From contig NC_091010.1 in the NCBI RefSeq assembly GCF_041146395.1, positions 53,402,001 to 53,466,000 of the forward strand: a stretch of DNA of 64,000 bases. Direction: 5' to 3'. Below the pieces are notes generated by a model, which saw only the letters and a program-made list of their open reading frames with translations, was not told the DNA's origin and searched no databases. A program made the translations under genes and the position numbers. The stretch is from Eulemur rufifrons (Eukaryota; Chordata; Mammalia; Primates; Lemuridae). Positions 45,540 to 56,200 of the stretch are shown one piece after another (within the stretch, counting starts at the first letter, position 1; each line of letters starts with the position of its first letter).

Positions 45540-45950
45540 CATCTCAATCCTTGTTTGAGTGAGCCCCACCACTAGGGGCCGACATGTGACTCCAGCCATC
45601 CTCCTGGCCACACAAAGTGTTCTTGTGTGGGCATGTGACCTAAGTCAAGTGATGAGAATCTTACCTAGTCCAGTTGAACCACTGCAAAAGAGAGACTACC
45701 TTATTGCTAGGGTTGTCAAGTAGATGGGAATTAGGTCTGGGGTTACCAATGACCATGTTTCTTCTATGTATAAAGACTTTGCCTGAGGATTAAATTAATG
45801 TTGAGGAAGCAAGTTGGGAGACATAAAATTATTTCCAATAACTTTGTTTCCTGTTAGGCCTGAAACATGAGGCATTTTTTTCTATTTAGTCCAATCTTAC
45901 TTGGCTTTCTGTTACTTGCAGCCAAAACATTCTTGATTAATACATCCCTA
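45540..45950 (+). repeat. Interspersed repeat, family unassigned
   Basis: 'ttgagtgagccccaccactaggggccgacatgtgactccagcc' and 'tgtgggcatgtgacctaagtcaagtgatgagaatcttacc' recall a mammalian repeat, probably related to the one at 39180-39700. Family not established. Confidence 0.45.
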
Positions 45951-45997
45951 AAGATACTGCATTGTGTTCTCTTTGGAGTCGTGCTCACTCTGCCCCG

Positions 45998-46020
45998 TTT
46001 ACATGTAATATACATGTAAA
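45998..46020. other. Perfect 10-bp inverted repeat (near-palindrome)
   Basis: Arms tttacatgta (45998-46007) and tacatgtaaa (46011-46020) are perfect reverse complements with a 3-base centre (ata). Each arm contains the palindrome acatgt. Confidence 0.95.
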
Positions 46021-46189
46021 TTACATGGTTCCTACATGCCTTTTCCTCAAGTTCCTGAGACCTCCTCTGAGAAGTCTCTTCCCAACCCAGCAAACAGTGA
46101 TGGCCTTTCCCTCTGACCTTCCAGACCACCAATAGTCTGAGCCTCTCAGATGCACTTACTGTGGATAATATCAAAATGAAAATGAGGGG

Positions 46190-46224
46190 GTGTGTGTGTG
46201 TGTGTGTGTTGTGTATGTGTGTAG
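46190..46224. repeat. (TG)n microsatellite
   Basis: A TG run with one 'ttg' and one 'tatg' interruption follows 'aatgaggggg'. Confidence 0.96.
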
Positions 46225-46804
46225 AAATTGGAAGGACTAAGAAGATAACACCTTTTTTATGACAAAATATCTCCTCACTAGAAATATCAAATATACATAA
46301 TTTTTATAAGCACACACACAAAGATTACTACTTATCCCACTACCCAGTGAAATTCTTCTATAATGCCAAAGATATTACAATTAACATTAGTGCCTAGAGA
46401 GGCAGGTGGTCCATCTTTAATTTTTCCTGTACTATTAAGTATATCAAATTAAATCTTGCTCTAAAAATCAAGCCCTCATTATATGATCCAATGGAAAGAG
46501 AGTAGTGGCAGTCACAGGGAAAGATGAAATTTTAAGAAATATAATGCAACTGCAAGTTTAGAACTAATATCACTGGTGTTGTTTCAGAATAGTGTAATCA
46601 ACTTGTACTTTGTTTTACTTCCATGAAAAGGATGGTGTCAAAAAAAATTGAAACTATATGCACCAGGTGATGGAATTCTTAAACACAGAAAAAAAATACT
46701 TCAATAGGCAACTGTTCTTAGATAAATATAATTACCTCAATTTAAGAAATCGAACATTACATTGAAACACTACAAAGAGTATTTGTGCAAAATACAAAGA
46801 GGAG
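46225..46804. other. Unplaced AT-rich sequence
   Basis: No gene and no named repeat. Confidence 0.45.
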
Positions 46805-46912
46805 CCTCTCTCCTTCTCTTTCTTGGTCTCTCTCCCCCTATCTTAATCAGAGAGAGAGAGAGAGAGACAAAGAGGGGAAGGGAAGATGGAAGGAAGGGAG
46901 GGAGGGAGATGG
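46805..46912. repeat. (TC)-rich then (GA)n/(GGAA)n inverted pair
   Basis: A pyrimidine-rich arm at 46805-46839 is followed by a purine tract at 46850-46912 (gaga units, then ggaag and ggga units). It has the same layout as 33363-33444. The 88-codon plus frame at 46762-47028 translates it as Arg/Glu-rich sequence and is not a gene. Confidence 0.9.
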
Positions 46913-46934
46913 ACATTTCAAACTGTTATAGATT

Positions 46935-47120
46935 GATCATAAAAATGTCTCTAATTTTCCATGCCTCCCTGTCTGTGCATCCTTTGCAGTGCAACTTTGC
47001 AGTTTCTCACATTAAAAGTTGGAATTAATCACACTACACTTTATATCTGGGTTGGCTTGTTTTATTTGCTTTGGACAGTAAATTGAGGTGGAAGTGACAT
47101 GGTGCCTCTTCTAATCAACA
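46935..47120 (+). mobile_element. LTR fragment, probably MLT1 class
   Basis: 'ccctgtctgtgcatcctttgcag', 'cattaaaagttggaattaatcacactac', 'atctgggttggcttgttttatttgctttggacagtaaattgaggtggaagtgacatggtgcc' resembles an MLT1-type LTR ('gaatctgggctggccttgtgacttgctttggccaatagaatgcggcagaagtgacgctgtgcc'). Confidence 0.55.
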
Positions 47121-47129
47121 ATGGAAGAG

Positions 47130-47560
47130 AAATATCAGTTAGCTCTCACTATATAACATATCACTGCACAATTCCATGACTTACAACAATTAGCATTTTT
47201 TTTATTGCTCAGAAGTCTATGGATTAGCTGAGTGGTTCTACTGATTTGGGCCATACGTGGCTGATCTTGGCAGGGCTTGTTCATCATTCAGCAGGCAAGC
47301 TCAGACCTTTTCACGTGGAGGTAGCAGGTTTTTAAAAGACCTAGCAGACGCATGACAGGCCTGCCTCTTAATCCTTAGATTTGGAACCAGCACAATGTGA
47401 CATTTACTCATTCTGTTTTCTAACACAATTTAAATAGGCAAGTCTAGATTCAAGGGGTAGGAAAACAGGCTCTATTTCTTGCAGGAAGGAGCTGCAAATT
47501 CACATTTTAAAGGGTGTGGGTAAGTGGGACCATTTTTATCATTACTCTAACATGAGAGAC
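47130..47560 (-). mobile_element. Interspersed repeat, antisense, probably LTR (MaLR) type
   Basis: 'catatcactgcacaattccatgacttacaacaattagc', 'attgctcagaagtctatggattagctgagtggttctactgatttgggcc', 'aaataggcaagtctagattcaaggggtaggaaaacaggctctatttcttgcaggaaggagctgcaaattcacat' follows, in order, a widespread mammalian repeat ('aacaaactaccccaaaacttagtggcttaaaacaac...gggtcaggaattcgg...agattcaagggggagggaa'). Exact family unsure. Confidence 0.6.
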
Positions 47561-48015
47561 TCTCAACACTTTGGCTCACACTATTAAAACCCTACCACTG
47601 TCACAAGAACAAGCCCAGCCAAGTGCCAACCAGCTTTCAAATGTGTGAATAAGACCATCTTTGACCAGCCAGCTTCCAGATGACTGGCCAGCTCACCAAA
47701 GATACAAGAAGAAAACCATTTCTCCGAGCCAACACAAGTTGCTGACCCATAGAATAAGCTAAATAAATAAATAGAACTAAATAAATAAATAGAACTAAAA
47801 AGCAAAGAAGTTTTGGGAGGGTATATTAAGCAACAGCATTAAAGTATTGACAGGTCACTGGTATGTAAGCTTTCATATGACAGATGTGCCTGTTTTTACA
47901 ATTAATCAGCAAGGATGGTGTGAAGTGGACATAGAGCACAATGATAGTCCCTTATTTCTTACAGTCTTGCAGGTGAGACCAAGGCCCAGGCATCATCTAC
48001 CATTTCTGCTCCTAT
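47561..48015. other. Unplaced sequence with a 20-bp tandem duplication
   Basis: No gene. A 20-base unit (ctaaataaataaatagaa, then 'ct') is tandemly duplicated at about 47758-47797. The 73-codon minus frame at 47584-47805 includes its translation (LFSSIYLFSSIYLF). Confidence 0.7.
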
Positions 48016-48049
48016 GTTTAACATATGCCCACCTCTGCATATGTTAAAC
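48016..48049. other. Perfect 13-bp inverted repeat, 8-base loop
   Basis: Arms gtttaacatatgc (48016-48028) and gcatatgttaaac (48037-48049) are exact reverse complements around ccacctct. The surrounding sequence is not a recognised repeat. No T-tract or gene context suggests a terminator or RNA. Confidence 0.96.
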
Positions 48050-48534
48050 TGCTGTTCTATGGAGTTCAATGATGAACTGAGCTCATGACATTCTTTATGT
48101 GTTTAATATCTTTCTAAAAATGTACTTTCTGTTACTTTTTAACTGAATGCAGCACTTGCATACTGAGTTCAGCCATCTGATAATGTTTCCCATGATCTGA
48201 GACTATCTCATTTTCATTTATTCATTCATGAATCCACAACTGCATTATGGGATCTAACTATATATCAATTGCTTTGGAGAATTTTTAAAATATAGTAGTA
48301 AACTATATACAAGAATTGATTTCAAGACCCTTCCAGAACATGAAGAGAGAGAGAAAAAAGCAAGTAGGCATCCGCATACTATGTGGTCAGTGCTGGGGTG
48401 AGTTTACAGGAGAGTCTTGCAGGTATAATATACGGAGCAACTAGCACTGTCTTGGTGAGAGTATGGTCAGAGACATATTCCAATAGCCAATTTAAAAAAT
48501 GGTCTAAAAGTAGAGAGTTACAGGGAAATAACAG
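48050..48534. other. Unplaced AT-rich sequence
   Basis: No gene and no named repeat. Overlapping frames on both strands at 48379-48646 run into the MER5A that follows. Confidence 0.45.
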
Positions 48535-48678
48535 ATTTAGGATCTTGTTAAAAATGCAAATTCTAGGGCTCCAAAGTAAGCCTAATGTATCAAAGTCTCT
48601 GGGGCCAGGGCTGAGTAAGCTGCATTTTAACAAGTACCCAAGGTGATTCTTGTGCCCAGTGATGTCTGAGAACCACTA
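48535..48678 (+). mobile_element. MER5A (hAT-Charlie) DNA transposon fragment
   Basis: 'ttaggatcttgttaaaaatgcaaattctagggctccaaagtaagcctaatgtatcaaagtctctggggccagggctgagtaagctgcattttaacaagtacccaaggtgattcttgtgcccag' ending 'tctgagaaccacta' is a clear MER5A 3' portion, including the terminal 'gagaaccact' inverted-repeat end. Confidence 0.93.
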
Positions 48679-48904
48679 CTCTAGATTAATTGGTATCTGT
48701 TTGGAGATCTGAATAGTCAATGTGATTTAGTTCAACTCTTATTTCTTCTTTAACATATATATAATAAGCAGACATTATATTAAAATGCAACTCAGTGGGA
48801 GAGCTTTCTGAAATAGCATTGATTAAAGAGTAAATCATTGGCAGACTGATTTTTTTTTTTTTTAACTATGGTTGGTAACAAATTACTGGCAACCCACTCC
48901 GTAA
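48679..48904. other. Unplaced sequence with a T-run
   Basis: No gene. A T13 run lies at 48851-48863. Confidence 0.5.
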
Positions 48905-49180
48905 CTGATGAAAACACAGGAGGCTGAGTTAAGAGTTCTTGCGATAAATCCTGGCCCTGCCACTTCCCATCAGGGTAGCTTGAAGCAAATAACCTAATCT
49001 CTCTGTGCCTTAGTTAACTTCATATGTGCAACACGGGTTTTAGTGAGACGTCTACCTTATGGGCAGCTGTAGGGACAAAATAAGTTAATATATGTAAAGT
49101 ACTTGATATATATGTTAATATATGTAAAGAATTTTGGCACATAGCAAGTGCAAAGAACGTGTTAGTTATTATCTTTAATC
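48905..49180 (+). mobile_element. MIR SINE, sense
   Basis: 'gataaatcctggccctgccacttcccatcagggtagcttgaagcaaataacctaatctctctgtgccttagttaacttcatatgtgc' and 'gacaaaataagttaatatatgtaaagtacttga' with a partial duplication 'gttaatatatgtaaag' follow the MIR consensus; the tail reads 'ttttggcacatagcaagtgc'. The 117-codon minus frame at 49020-49373 is antisense to it. Confidence 0.88.
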
Positions 49181-49975
49181 TCAGTCTCTTAATCCTTCCC
49201 CTCTCTAGGCCTAACCCAGTCTCACTACCTTGGCCTTTTCTTGCACATCGTTTTCCTGTCACTTTTTCTGACTGAACTTGATGTTTTCCTGGATGTGCCC
49301 GTGAGAGGGAGGTGTCCTCATAGGAGGGCTGTGCTGAAGAGAGATTTGTTCCTCCTGGAAGTGTTGTTCTCATACTGGGTCAGCAGGATCCTTAGGAGAA
49401 ACAGCCCATCTTTCCTTAGGATAATAGAAATCTAAAAACCGGGACTTTATTCTCTCTCATAACCAGCAAAGAATTCCTCTTTCTCTCTTCAGCAGCATCA
49501 GCATCATACTCCTTAGCTCTTCAAAACAAAGTTATTAGAAGTGAGAGTTTGCTGAGAGTAGGATAAGGCAGTTGGCATTTACTCTGAGTAGATCTCTTAC
49601 CTTCAGATGTGCTCTGTGAAAGTTAGAATGCTTCCTCCTCTTCTCCCCTCTGCTTGCCTTACTTATTCAGATGTGCTGAAATGTATCTCCCGGCCCTTTG
49701 TTATGAGCTCCCTTGAAGGTGTCTGCTCTTGGAAATTCCTCCCTACATCATGGATTCTTCTTGTGATATGTCTGTCAATGGGATTTGGAAAATTTGCATT
49801 TCATTACATACCGTGGTACTCTAAAATTTTGTACAATTCCAGTGAAATTAAATGGGCTTTAACAATAATACATATTGAACATTTTAAATCCTGCCTAAAA
49901 AAATTTAGATGCCTTTTAAAAATAGGCAATTAATTTAGAAATTAGACCTATTTGATTAGTTAGAACAATTTTAAA
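49181..49975. other. Unplaced sequence
   Basis: No named repeat. A 108-codon plus frame at 49607-49933 has no recognisable domain and sits in L1-adjacent AT-rich sequence. Judged non-coding. Confidence 0.45.
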
Positions 49976-50336
49976 GCCATGTTTAAAAGTGATGAATTTA
50001 TATATTTTTATCAGTTGTTACATCTTATTAAAGAGTTATAATAGGTCTTTATATATTCCATACATAAACATTTTATCATGTGTCTTGCAAATATTTTCTT
50101 TTAACTTGCCTTTTCATTGAAAACATTTTTAGAAAAGCAAACATTTTGATAAAGTCTTAAAATTACTGATAAAGCCTTATTTAATTTTTTTGTTAATGAT
50201 TCATACTTTGTGTGTTCTACCTAAGAAATCTTGGCCTAACTCAAGTCACAAATATTTTCTTCTATGTTTTTTTTTCTTCTAGAAGTTTAATAACTTTAGT
50301 TTTTACATTTAGGCCTATTATCCATCTCAAGTTGAA
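49976..50336 (-). mobile_element. Inverted 5' part of a twin-primed LINE-1
   Basis: Reverse-oriented L1 ORF2 text: 'ttattaaagagttataataggtctttatatattcc', 'gtcttgcaaatattttcttttaacttgccttttcat', 'cctaagaaatcttggcctaactcaagtcacaaatattttcttctatg', 'tctagaagtttaataactttagtttttacatttaggcctattatccatctcaagttg'. In L1 coordinates this lies immediately upstream of the sense segment that begins at about 50337. That is the expected product of a 5' inversion. Confidence 0.9.
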
Positions 50337-51185
50337 ATGTGCAAACTATTTGAACAGCTACTTCACTAAAATATGTAAATGGAAAACAATCATAGGAAAA
50401 GATGCATAATATTAGGCATTAGGGAAATCTAATGAAAACCATAATGGGATACTATTGTACCCCTAGTAAAACAGCTAAAATTCAAAAGACTGACAATATG
50501 AAGTATTGATGAAAAAACAGAGTAAATGGAACTCTCCTCCACTGGTGATGGGAAAGTCAATATACTGTAGTATAAGCACTTTGGAAAACGGTTTTGTACT
50601 TTTTAATAAAGTTGAACATAAACTTATTGCATGACCCAGCAATTCTGCTTCTAGGTAACTACATGAGAAATAAAAACAAAGCAAACAAATAACAACAACA
50701 AAACTATGTTCTCATAGAGACTTATATATGAATACTATAAATAGCTTTATAGTATTTTTTTTGAAACCGAAAAAAATACAAATATCCTTCAACTTGATTA
50801 ATGGATAAATTATAATGTATTCATAGAGGCATAGTACTCAGCAATAAAAGGGAACTAACTACTGTCACATGAAATGACAAGGGTGAATCTCAAAAGCATT
50901 ATGCTAAGTGAGAAAAACAGGCACAAAGGACTATATACTGCATGATACCATTTATATGAATTTCTAGGAAAGATAAAACTATAGTGACAGAAAGCAGCTA
51001 TGATGTTTCTAGAGGCTGGGGTGGATGGAAAGCACTGACTGCGAAGAGGCTAAGGGAATTCTTTGTAGTGATGGGAGGCAGTGGTGATAGAATCATACAC
51101 ATTTGTCAAAATGCATTGAAGTGTACACTTAAAATTGGTGAATTTTCTTGTATGTAAATTATGCTTTGATAAGATGATTTTAAAA
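50337..51185 (+). mobile_element. Sense 3' part of the same LINE-1, ORF2 end and 3' UTR
   Basis: Begins 'gcaaactatttgaacagctacttcactaaaatatgtaaatgg' and runs through 'gcattagggaaatctaatgaaaaccataatgggatactattgtaccc', 'gacccagcaattctgcttctaggtaac', 'ggcatagtactcagcaataaaagggaac', 'gagtactatatactgcatgataccatttatatgaa'-type text. It then has the 3' UTR 'gtttctagaggctggggtggatgg', 'cacatttgtcaaaatgcattgaagtgtacacttaaaattggtgaattttcttgtatgtaaattatgc'. It ends in a short A-rich tail near 51185. Reading frames are broken. Confidence 0.95.
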
Positions 51186-51414
51186 TGCAGTTAAATTAAA
51201 TTGTCTTTAAATTGGAAAACAGAGTGACTTACAAAGTCTTATTTGCCCTTCCTGCAAAATAAAAGATGTCCTCTTTGTAAATAGACGTATTTTATGGCAT
51301 TCATATTGTGCTGAAAGAACCATACCAAAACTTTTAGTTCAATGTAAACGCTGATAGTTTTAACTACCTCCTTTTATTGCAGTATATGTTGATGACAGTC
51401 ACCACAAGAAAGTG
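51186..51414. other. Unplaced sequence between L1 and Alu
   Basis: No gene or repeat named. Confidence 0.45.
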
Positions 51415-51782
51415 GGAGCATGGTTATCTTTTTTTTTTTTTTTTTTGAGACAGAGTCTCACTCTGTTGCCCGGGCTAGAGTGAGTGCCGTGGCATCAGTC
51501 TAGCTCACAGCAACCTCAAACTCCTGGACTTAAGCGATCCTACTGCCTCAGCCTCCCAAGTAGCTGTGACTACAGGCATGCACCACCATGCTCGGCTAAT
51601 TTTTTTCTATGTATATTTTAGTTGGCCAGATAATTTCTTTCTATTTTTAGTAGAGACGGGGTCTCGCTCTTGCTCAGGCTGGTCTCACACTGCTGACTTT
51701 GAGCGATCCACCCGCCTTGGCCTCCCAGAGTGCTAGGACAACAGGCATGAGCCACCTCACCTGGCTGGAGCATGATTATCTT
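51415..51782 (-). mobile_element. Full-length strepsirrhine Alu, antisense, with target-site duplication
   Basis: A dimeric Alu in reverse begins with a T-run (51429-51446, the poly-A tail). The right arm is 'gagacagagtctcactctgttgcccgggctagag...'. The central region has 'ttttctatgtatattttagttggccagataatttctttctatttttagtagagacggggtctcgctcttgctcaggctgg', and the left arm ends 'cctcccagagtgctaggacaacaggcatgagccacctcacctggc'. The extra central segment and 'cccagagtgctagga' are hallmarks of lemur/loris Alus. A 16-base target duplication flanks it: ggagcatggttatctt (51415-51430) and ggagcatgattatctt (51767-51782), with one mismatch. This is probably the youngest mobile element in the window. Confidence 0.97.
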
Positions 51783-53049
51783 ATTTGAAAGTTTTTAATA
51801 CTTAAAACCTATTCACGTGTCCTCTAAGGAAAATTTCAAGTACTTTGCAATGGCTACAGCACTTTTCTCTGGGGGAGTTTGAGGTAACTGGAATTATTAA
51901 TTCTTTAATAAAATGCTTGAGTTCAAGTAAAAGTGCATTGGAAAAAATTATATTTTCTACCAAATTAAAATGTTAGAGTATCATGATCTTTGTTAACATT
52001 ATAATTAGCAGTAGTTTGTGTGCTTTTTAAAAGACCTAAAACTTTCGGAAACAAGGTAAAAGAAATGAGAATAAGGGGAAGACTTGAGAGGTTTCCAAAA
52101 TATGAAAAATGTTCTCAAAATATCTAAAATATTCTATGGGGCTAAAAAATAACAAGAGTTCATAATATAGTTTTGGAGATTAAAAATTAACAAAATAAAA
52201 TACTACAATATTATATATTCAAGAGCTTATAGTCCCTGAGCTGCCAAGAATTTAAGTATTAAAACATGGCATGTATTATCACACAGTCCATAGCATTAAA
52301 AAATGTGCTTAGAAAGAGCAAGCTATCAAGAGCTCAAAGAGGCACTACCAAGAAACTTGTGGCAACCTACTTTTCCACTGCCGTGTGTATAATAATGATC
52401 AAGTGTGACAAATCGACTGCAGGGTTTCAGGAAAGAGAAAGAGAAGGACTGGAATAGTCAGTGACATTCTTAGGGGATGGACATGGGCTTAAGCTGGGCC
52501 TTGCTGAATGAACAGGATTTGGATGAGTGGAAGGGAAAACAGAGAGAAGGCTTGAAGCAAGACAGAACAGACTGAGTGTGGCATGGGGTGGAGAGCAGTT
52601 ATCAGTGTGTCTAATGGTCATTGCTGTCACGCCAAGCAGTGTTTCCTGATCATCAAACCAGAAAGAATAGCCTGAATGAAAATAAAAATAGTTTCCAATA
52701 AACCTAATGGGAATTTCTTTTTAAAATTCACCATGGACTCCTGATTGAAAATGATGGCTTTCAAAAACAAAAAAAATAAATAAATAAAAGGTGGGTTCTA
52801 GAAAATCTCCACACTGTCACTTTTCACAGCAGGAAAAAGGATTAAGACACCAGTGTGCAGCCATTTAGTAGGTGATTTTCCCCTAAGGGCGAAGTGAAAA
52901 ACAAGTAAACAGAGAAACTGAAATCACACCTGTCCTTCTGCTCTAGTATTTTTACGATGCTCCTGAATTCTGAGCTTTCTGTGGGCATGGAAGATAGATA
53001 GACAGAAGGATGGATGAAGGCTGTTGAGCAAGAGAGATACGTAGTTAAG
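51783..53049. other. Unplaced AT-rich sequence
   Basis: No gene and no named repeat. It has an (AAAT)-like run at about 52768-52787 and 'gatagatagacagaaggatggatgaagg' near 52993-53020. The short frames at 52266-52457 and 52427-52630 (-) are unsupported. Confidence 0.45.
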
Positions 53050-53255
53050 TTTGTACCATGTACTCTGTTACTTCATATACGTTAATTAATCTTCATAAAG
53101 AAAGTTAAATAGTAGGTATTAAATTCCTCATTTTAGAGATAGGAAACTGGGGCTCACAGAGGTTAGGTGTTTGTCCAAGGTCTCCCAGGCAGAAAGTGGT
53201 GGAATCAGGATTTGAATCTTGGTTACTTGGATGCCAAACTTTTGCTTTTTTTCCA
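53050..53255 (-). mobile_element. MIR SINE, antisense
   Basis: 'cctcattttagagataggaaactggggctcacagaggttaggtgtttgtccaaggtctcccaggcagaaagtggtggaatcaggatttgaatcttggttacttggatgcc' is a strong reversed MIR core, with 'taattaatcttcataaag' before it. Confidence 0.93.
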
Positions 53256-56200
53256 TATCCTGCTTCCTCTCTTATAGCTTCCTTCTACCTCTACTAATTA
53301 AAAGAGCTTCCCAGTTTCTACCTTCTCTGAGGCAAACATAGCAGACTGTGTATGGCTTTAAGTTAACTAGTGGACTCCTGTGCAGAGACAAATAGACCCA
53401 CTAACATACTGCCTCCTGGGAGATAAAGAGGATGTTTAATCCTTCTCAGATTTTATATTGTCTTTCATGGCCTTTAATTTCATATAGTTTTCCCTCTGTA
53501 TCTTGTACATAAGAGAAATCTAAAACACCAAAGGAACAAACCAGTGGGAAAATACATACCCTTCCTGCTTTCTCAGAACCATCACACACTTATTAATATT
53601 TAAATTTCAGACAGGAGAATGGTAGCATTAAGAATCCATTCTTAATCAAAGCTCAGAAACACCAGCAGAGAACAAAGGAAGTAAAGCTGGAAGGAGGTAG
53701 AGGCATCTCGGGAAAGAGGTCAAAGAATAGAATTTACAAGTAGCAAGGACAGCAGGAATGTGTTTCAGTAAAGTCAAGCACTGAATTCATCCCTGACATT
53801 GTTCCACAGCAAGAGGCATGACCAGTAACCACAAATGTCCTGCAGTGCCAGTGTTGAGATGATCTGTCTCAGGAAGACAATCTAATGAGCAGGAGGAAAT
53901 CCTCCTTCTTGCATGATCCAGACCTTTGAGTCAGCCTCAGTTCATTGAAGGGATATGTGTGTGCATGGGTGTTTCCTAGCCAATGTGAGCGTACATAAGG
54001 GAATTAGAATTAGAAACACACACCTGAAAAGTAGAGCGACAATGAAGAGTAGAGAGTCTATCAGATGAATAGACAGACCCTAAAATTGTTAACACTTAAT
54101 TACATTTATTTCTTTCAAATTGCCAGAGTTGACTTTTGCCTTGAGAACAAAAGACACTGTGACAGGACCTGGGTATTGACATGGGAGATGTCATAAGCGA
54201 GAGATGTTGACAAGCAAATATCATTTTCTCCAGAAGATTTGAGTTTGTTAATACATTTTTGTAAATACAAATATTGGGAAATAAAAATTTCCCAAATTGG
54301 CTTGGAAGGATGGCAATGAGGAAAGAGAGAAAAACCTTAGTCCCCTGAAGTCTAAAGTGTTCAACCCAAGTCCAAGGTGTTCCAAAACTTCTGAGGCCAA
54401 CATGATTGTTGCTTGACCTTAAAAATGTGTGTGTGTGTGTATTCAACAGTTTCAAAAATTAATTTCTTTATAAAAAATCCTTCCATTTTCCTCAAGTATT
54501 AATAAGGAGATTCCTCGTTATTTTCCTTCATATTTTCTTGTGGATTGGCTCCTGAATACTGTACTATTCCTTCATATAAAAGACATAGTAAAATATAAGA
54601 ATCTTGCAATCTCCCTCAAAATAATCAAAGGCAGGTGAAGAAGGGAGCATTCCCATATGGTGGGTCTCCTGGAATTGCAAAGATTTCTCAAATACAAGGT
54701 GAAGCTTTTGGGGCAAGAATCTCATTAAACTATACAATTCTCTCCACATCATACTTATCTTTGTTCCAGTTATGAAAGTTGATGGGCTTCTTCACAGTAA
54801 GAAAGCTTTGGATTGACTATTTTGTGGACTCACGTTAATATTAAACACAACTGTTGACAATTTGCATTCTGGTGGTTCATTGTACTTGGCCCTAATCTTT
54901 TCAATATTTATTCTTAAGAGTGGCTAGGATCTCCTATATGGACATATACCTATATGCAATTTTCATTTTTAAAAGTTTAATTGGCCTTTCAAAGACAATT
55001 ATCTTCGCTTCTAATATAATATATTCTCATTCTCAATCACATTCAGAAGCCAATGTAATATGCTAATGTCATTTGGATTATTATCTAAACTTGCATCCAA
55101 GTGCACTGTAGAGAAAAGCCAAGGCTCTCAAAAGTAAACATTGATGACTTGGAGGGCACCCACGATGCCAAAATAAAACAAATTTCTAAGAGGAATTATA
55201 TAAAATGAATATGCAAGAGACAAGACAGTCTGAAGAAATAAAAATTCAGATGAGTGCTCTTGATTGGAAACCGAAAGGTGACATCCTGTCACAGTGGAGA
55301 AGTCTCACTTCCCCAGAGAAGTCAGGGCTTCTTCCTTGGCTGGGGTCTCAGTGCTCAATGCCTGGAACTGCAATTTATCTTCTCGCACATGGATTGCTTT
55401 TTCCTGGCGAGGTGAGACACCCTTCACAGACAGGCTTTTTCTATATCTTCAATTTCTAGCCCTCATGATGCCTTGGATACCACTGAAACTCAACACAGCT
55501 TTGCTGTTAAAATTTATGCAGATGAAATAGACTGTAGCTCTTGCAACTTACGTGAACTTGCCTTGAAAAAAATAAAAATTGATGACTTGAGAATTATGAA
55601 AGAATAGGGGAAGATGTTGAATTTCTAATATGTTTTTTACATATTTGATATAAAATACTAATGCTTAAACGAGAAGTAAAACCTATTTGCACTACAAGCC
55701 ACATAAGCAAACAAATCACATTCTGAGGCAAGGTAATTTAATTCTTCAATCCAGCTGCTGACTACAGAAGTCAGCCTATGATGGCCCCCTTTCTGCCACA
55801 GATATTAGCAGCTTTGTAAAAAGGAAGTAGATTAATAATATAACAAATCCAAGCTGAACACATTATTTTGCCAGGTAGGCATCACTGCTGTCTTACTTTA
55901 GAATCAGGTTTAACCTTATTTTTTACTATGTACTTACTGTTGTTCCAGAACAAGATAAATTTATTTTCTGCAAGACACTGAGCAGTCACCACTAAAACAA
56001 GATTGATTCTGAATCTCTCCAAAGCAACCCTACCTTTTATTTTTATTTTTTATTACTGTTAATGAAACCACAGTGTCTTGGTAAAATTCGATTTAAGATG
56101 TTTTTCCACCTGGAGTATTTTAGACATTTAAAAACCTCAGTCATATCTTGAACATGAGTTAGATGAATCTTTTTTTCTATAATATCGTTTTAAAATAATA

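Noticed and set aside
49020..49373. 117-codon minus-strand frame
   Set aside because: About half is the reverse of a MIR; its duplicated 'HILTYIS' segment comes from a duplicated piece of the MIR.
49607..49933. 108-codon plus-strand frame
   Set aside because: No domain, no coding-like composition and no splice context; AT-rich sequence next to an L1.
54096..54455. 119-codon minus-strand frame
   Set aside because: Starts in a CA/TG microsatellite (NTHTHTF) and shows no family resemblance.
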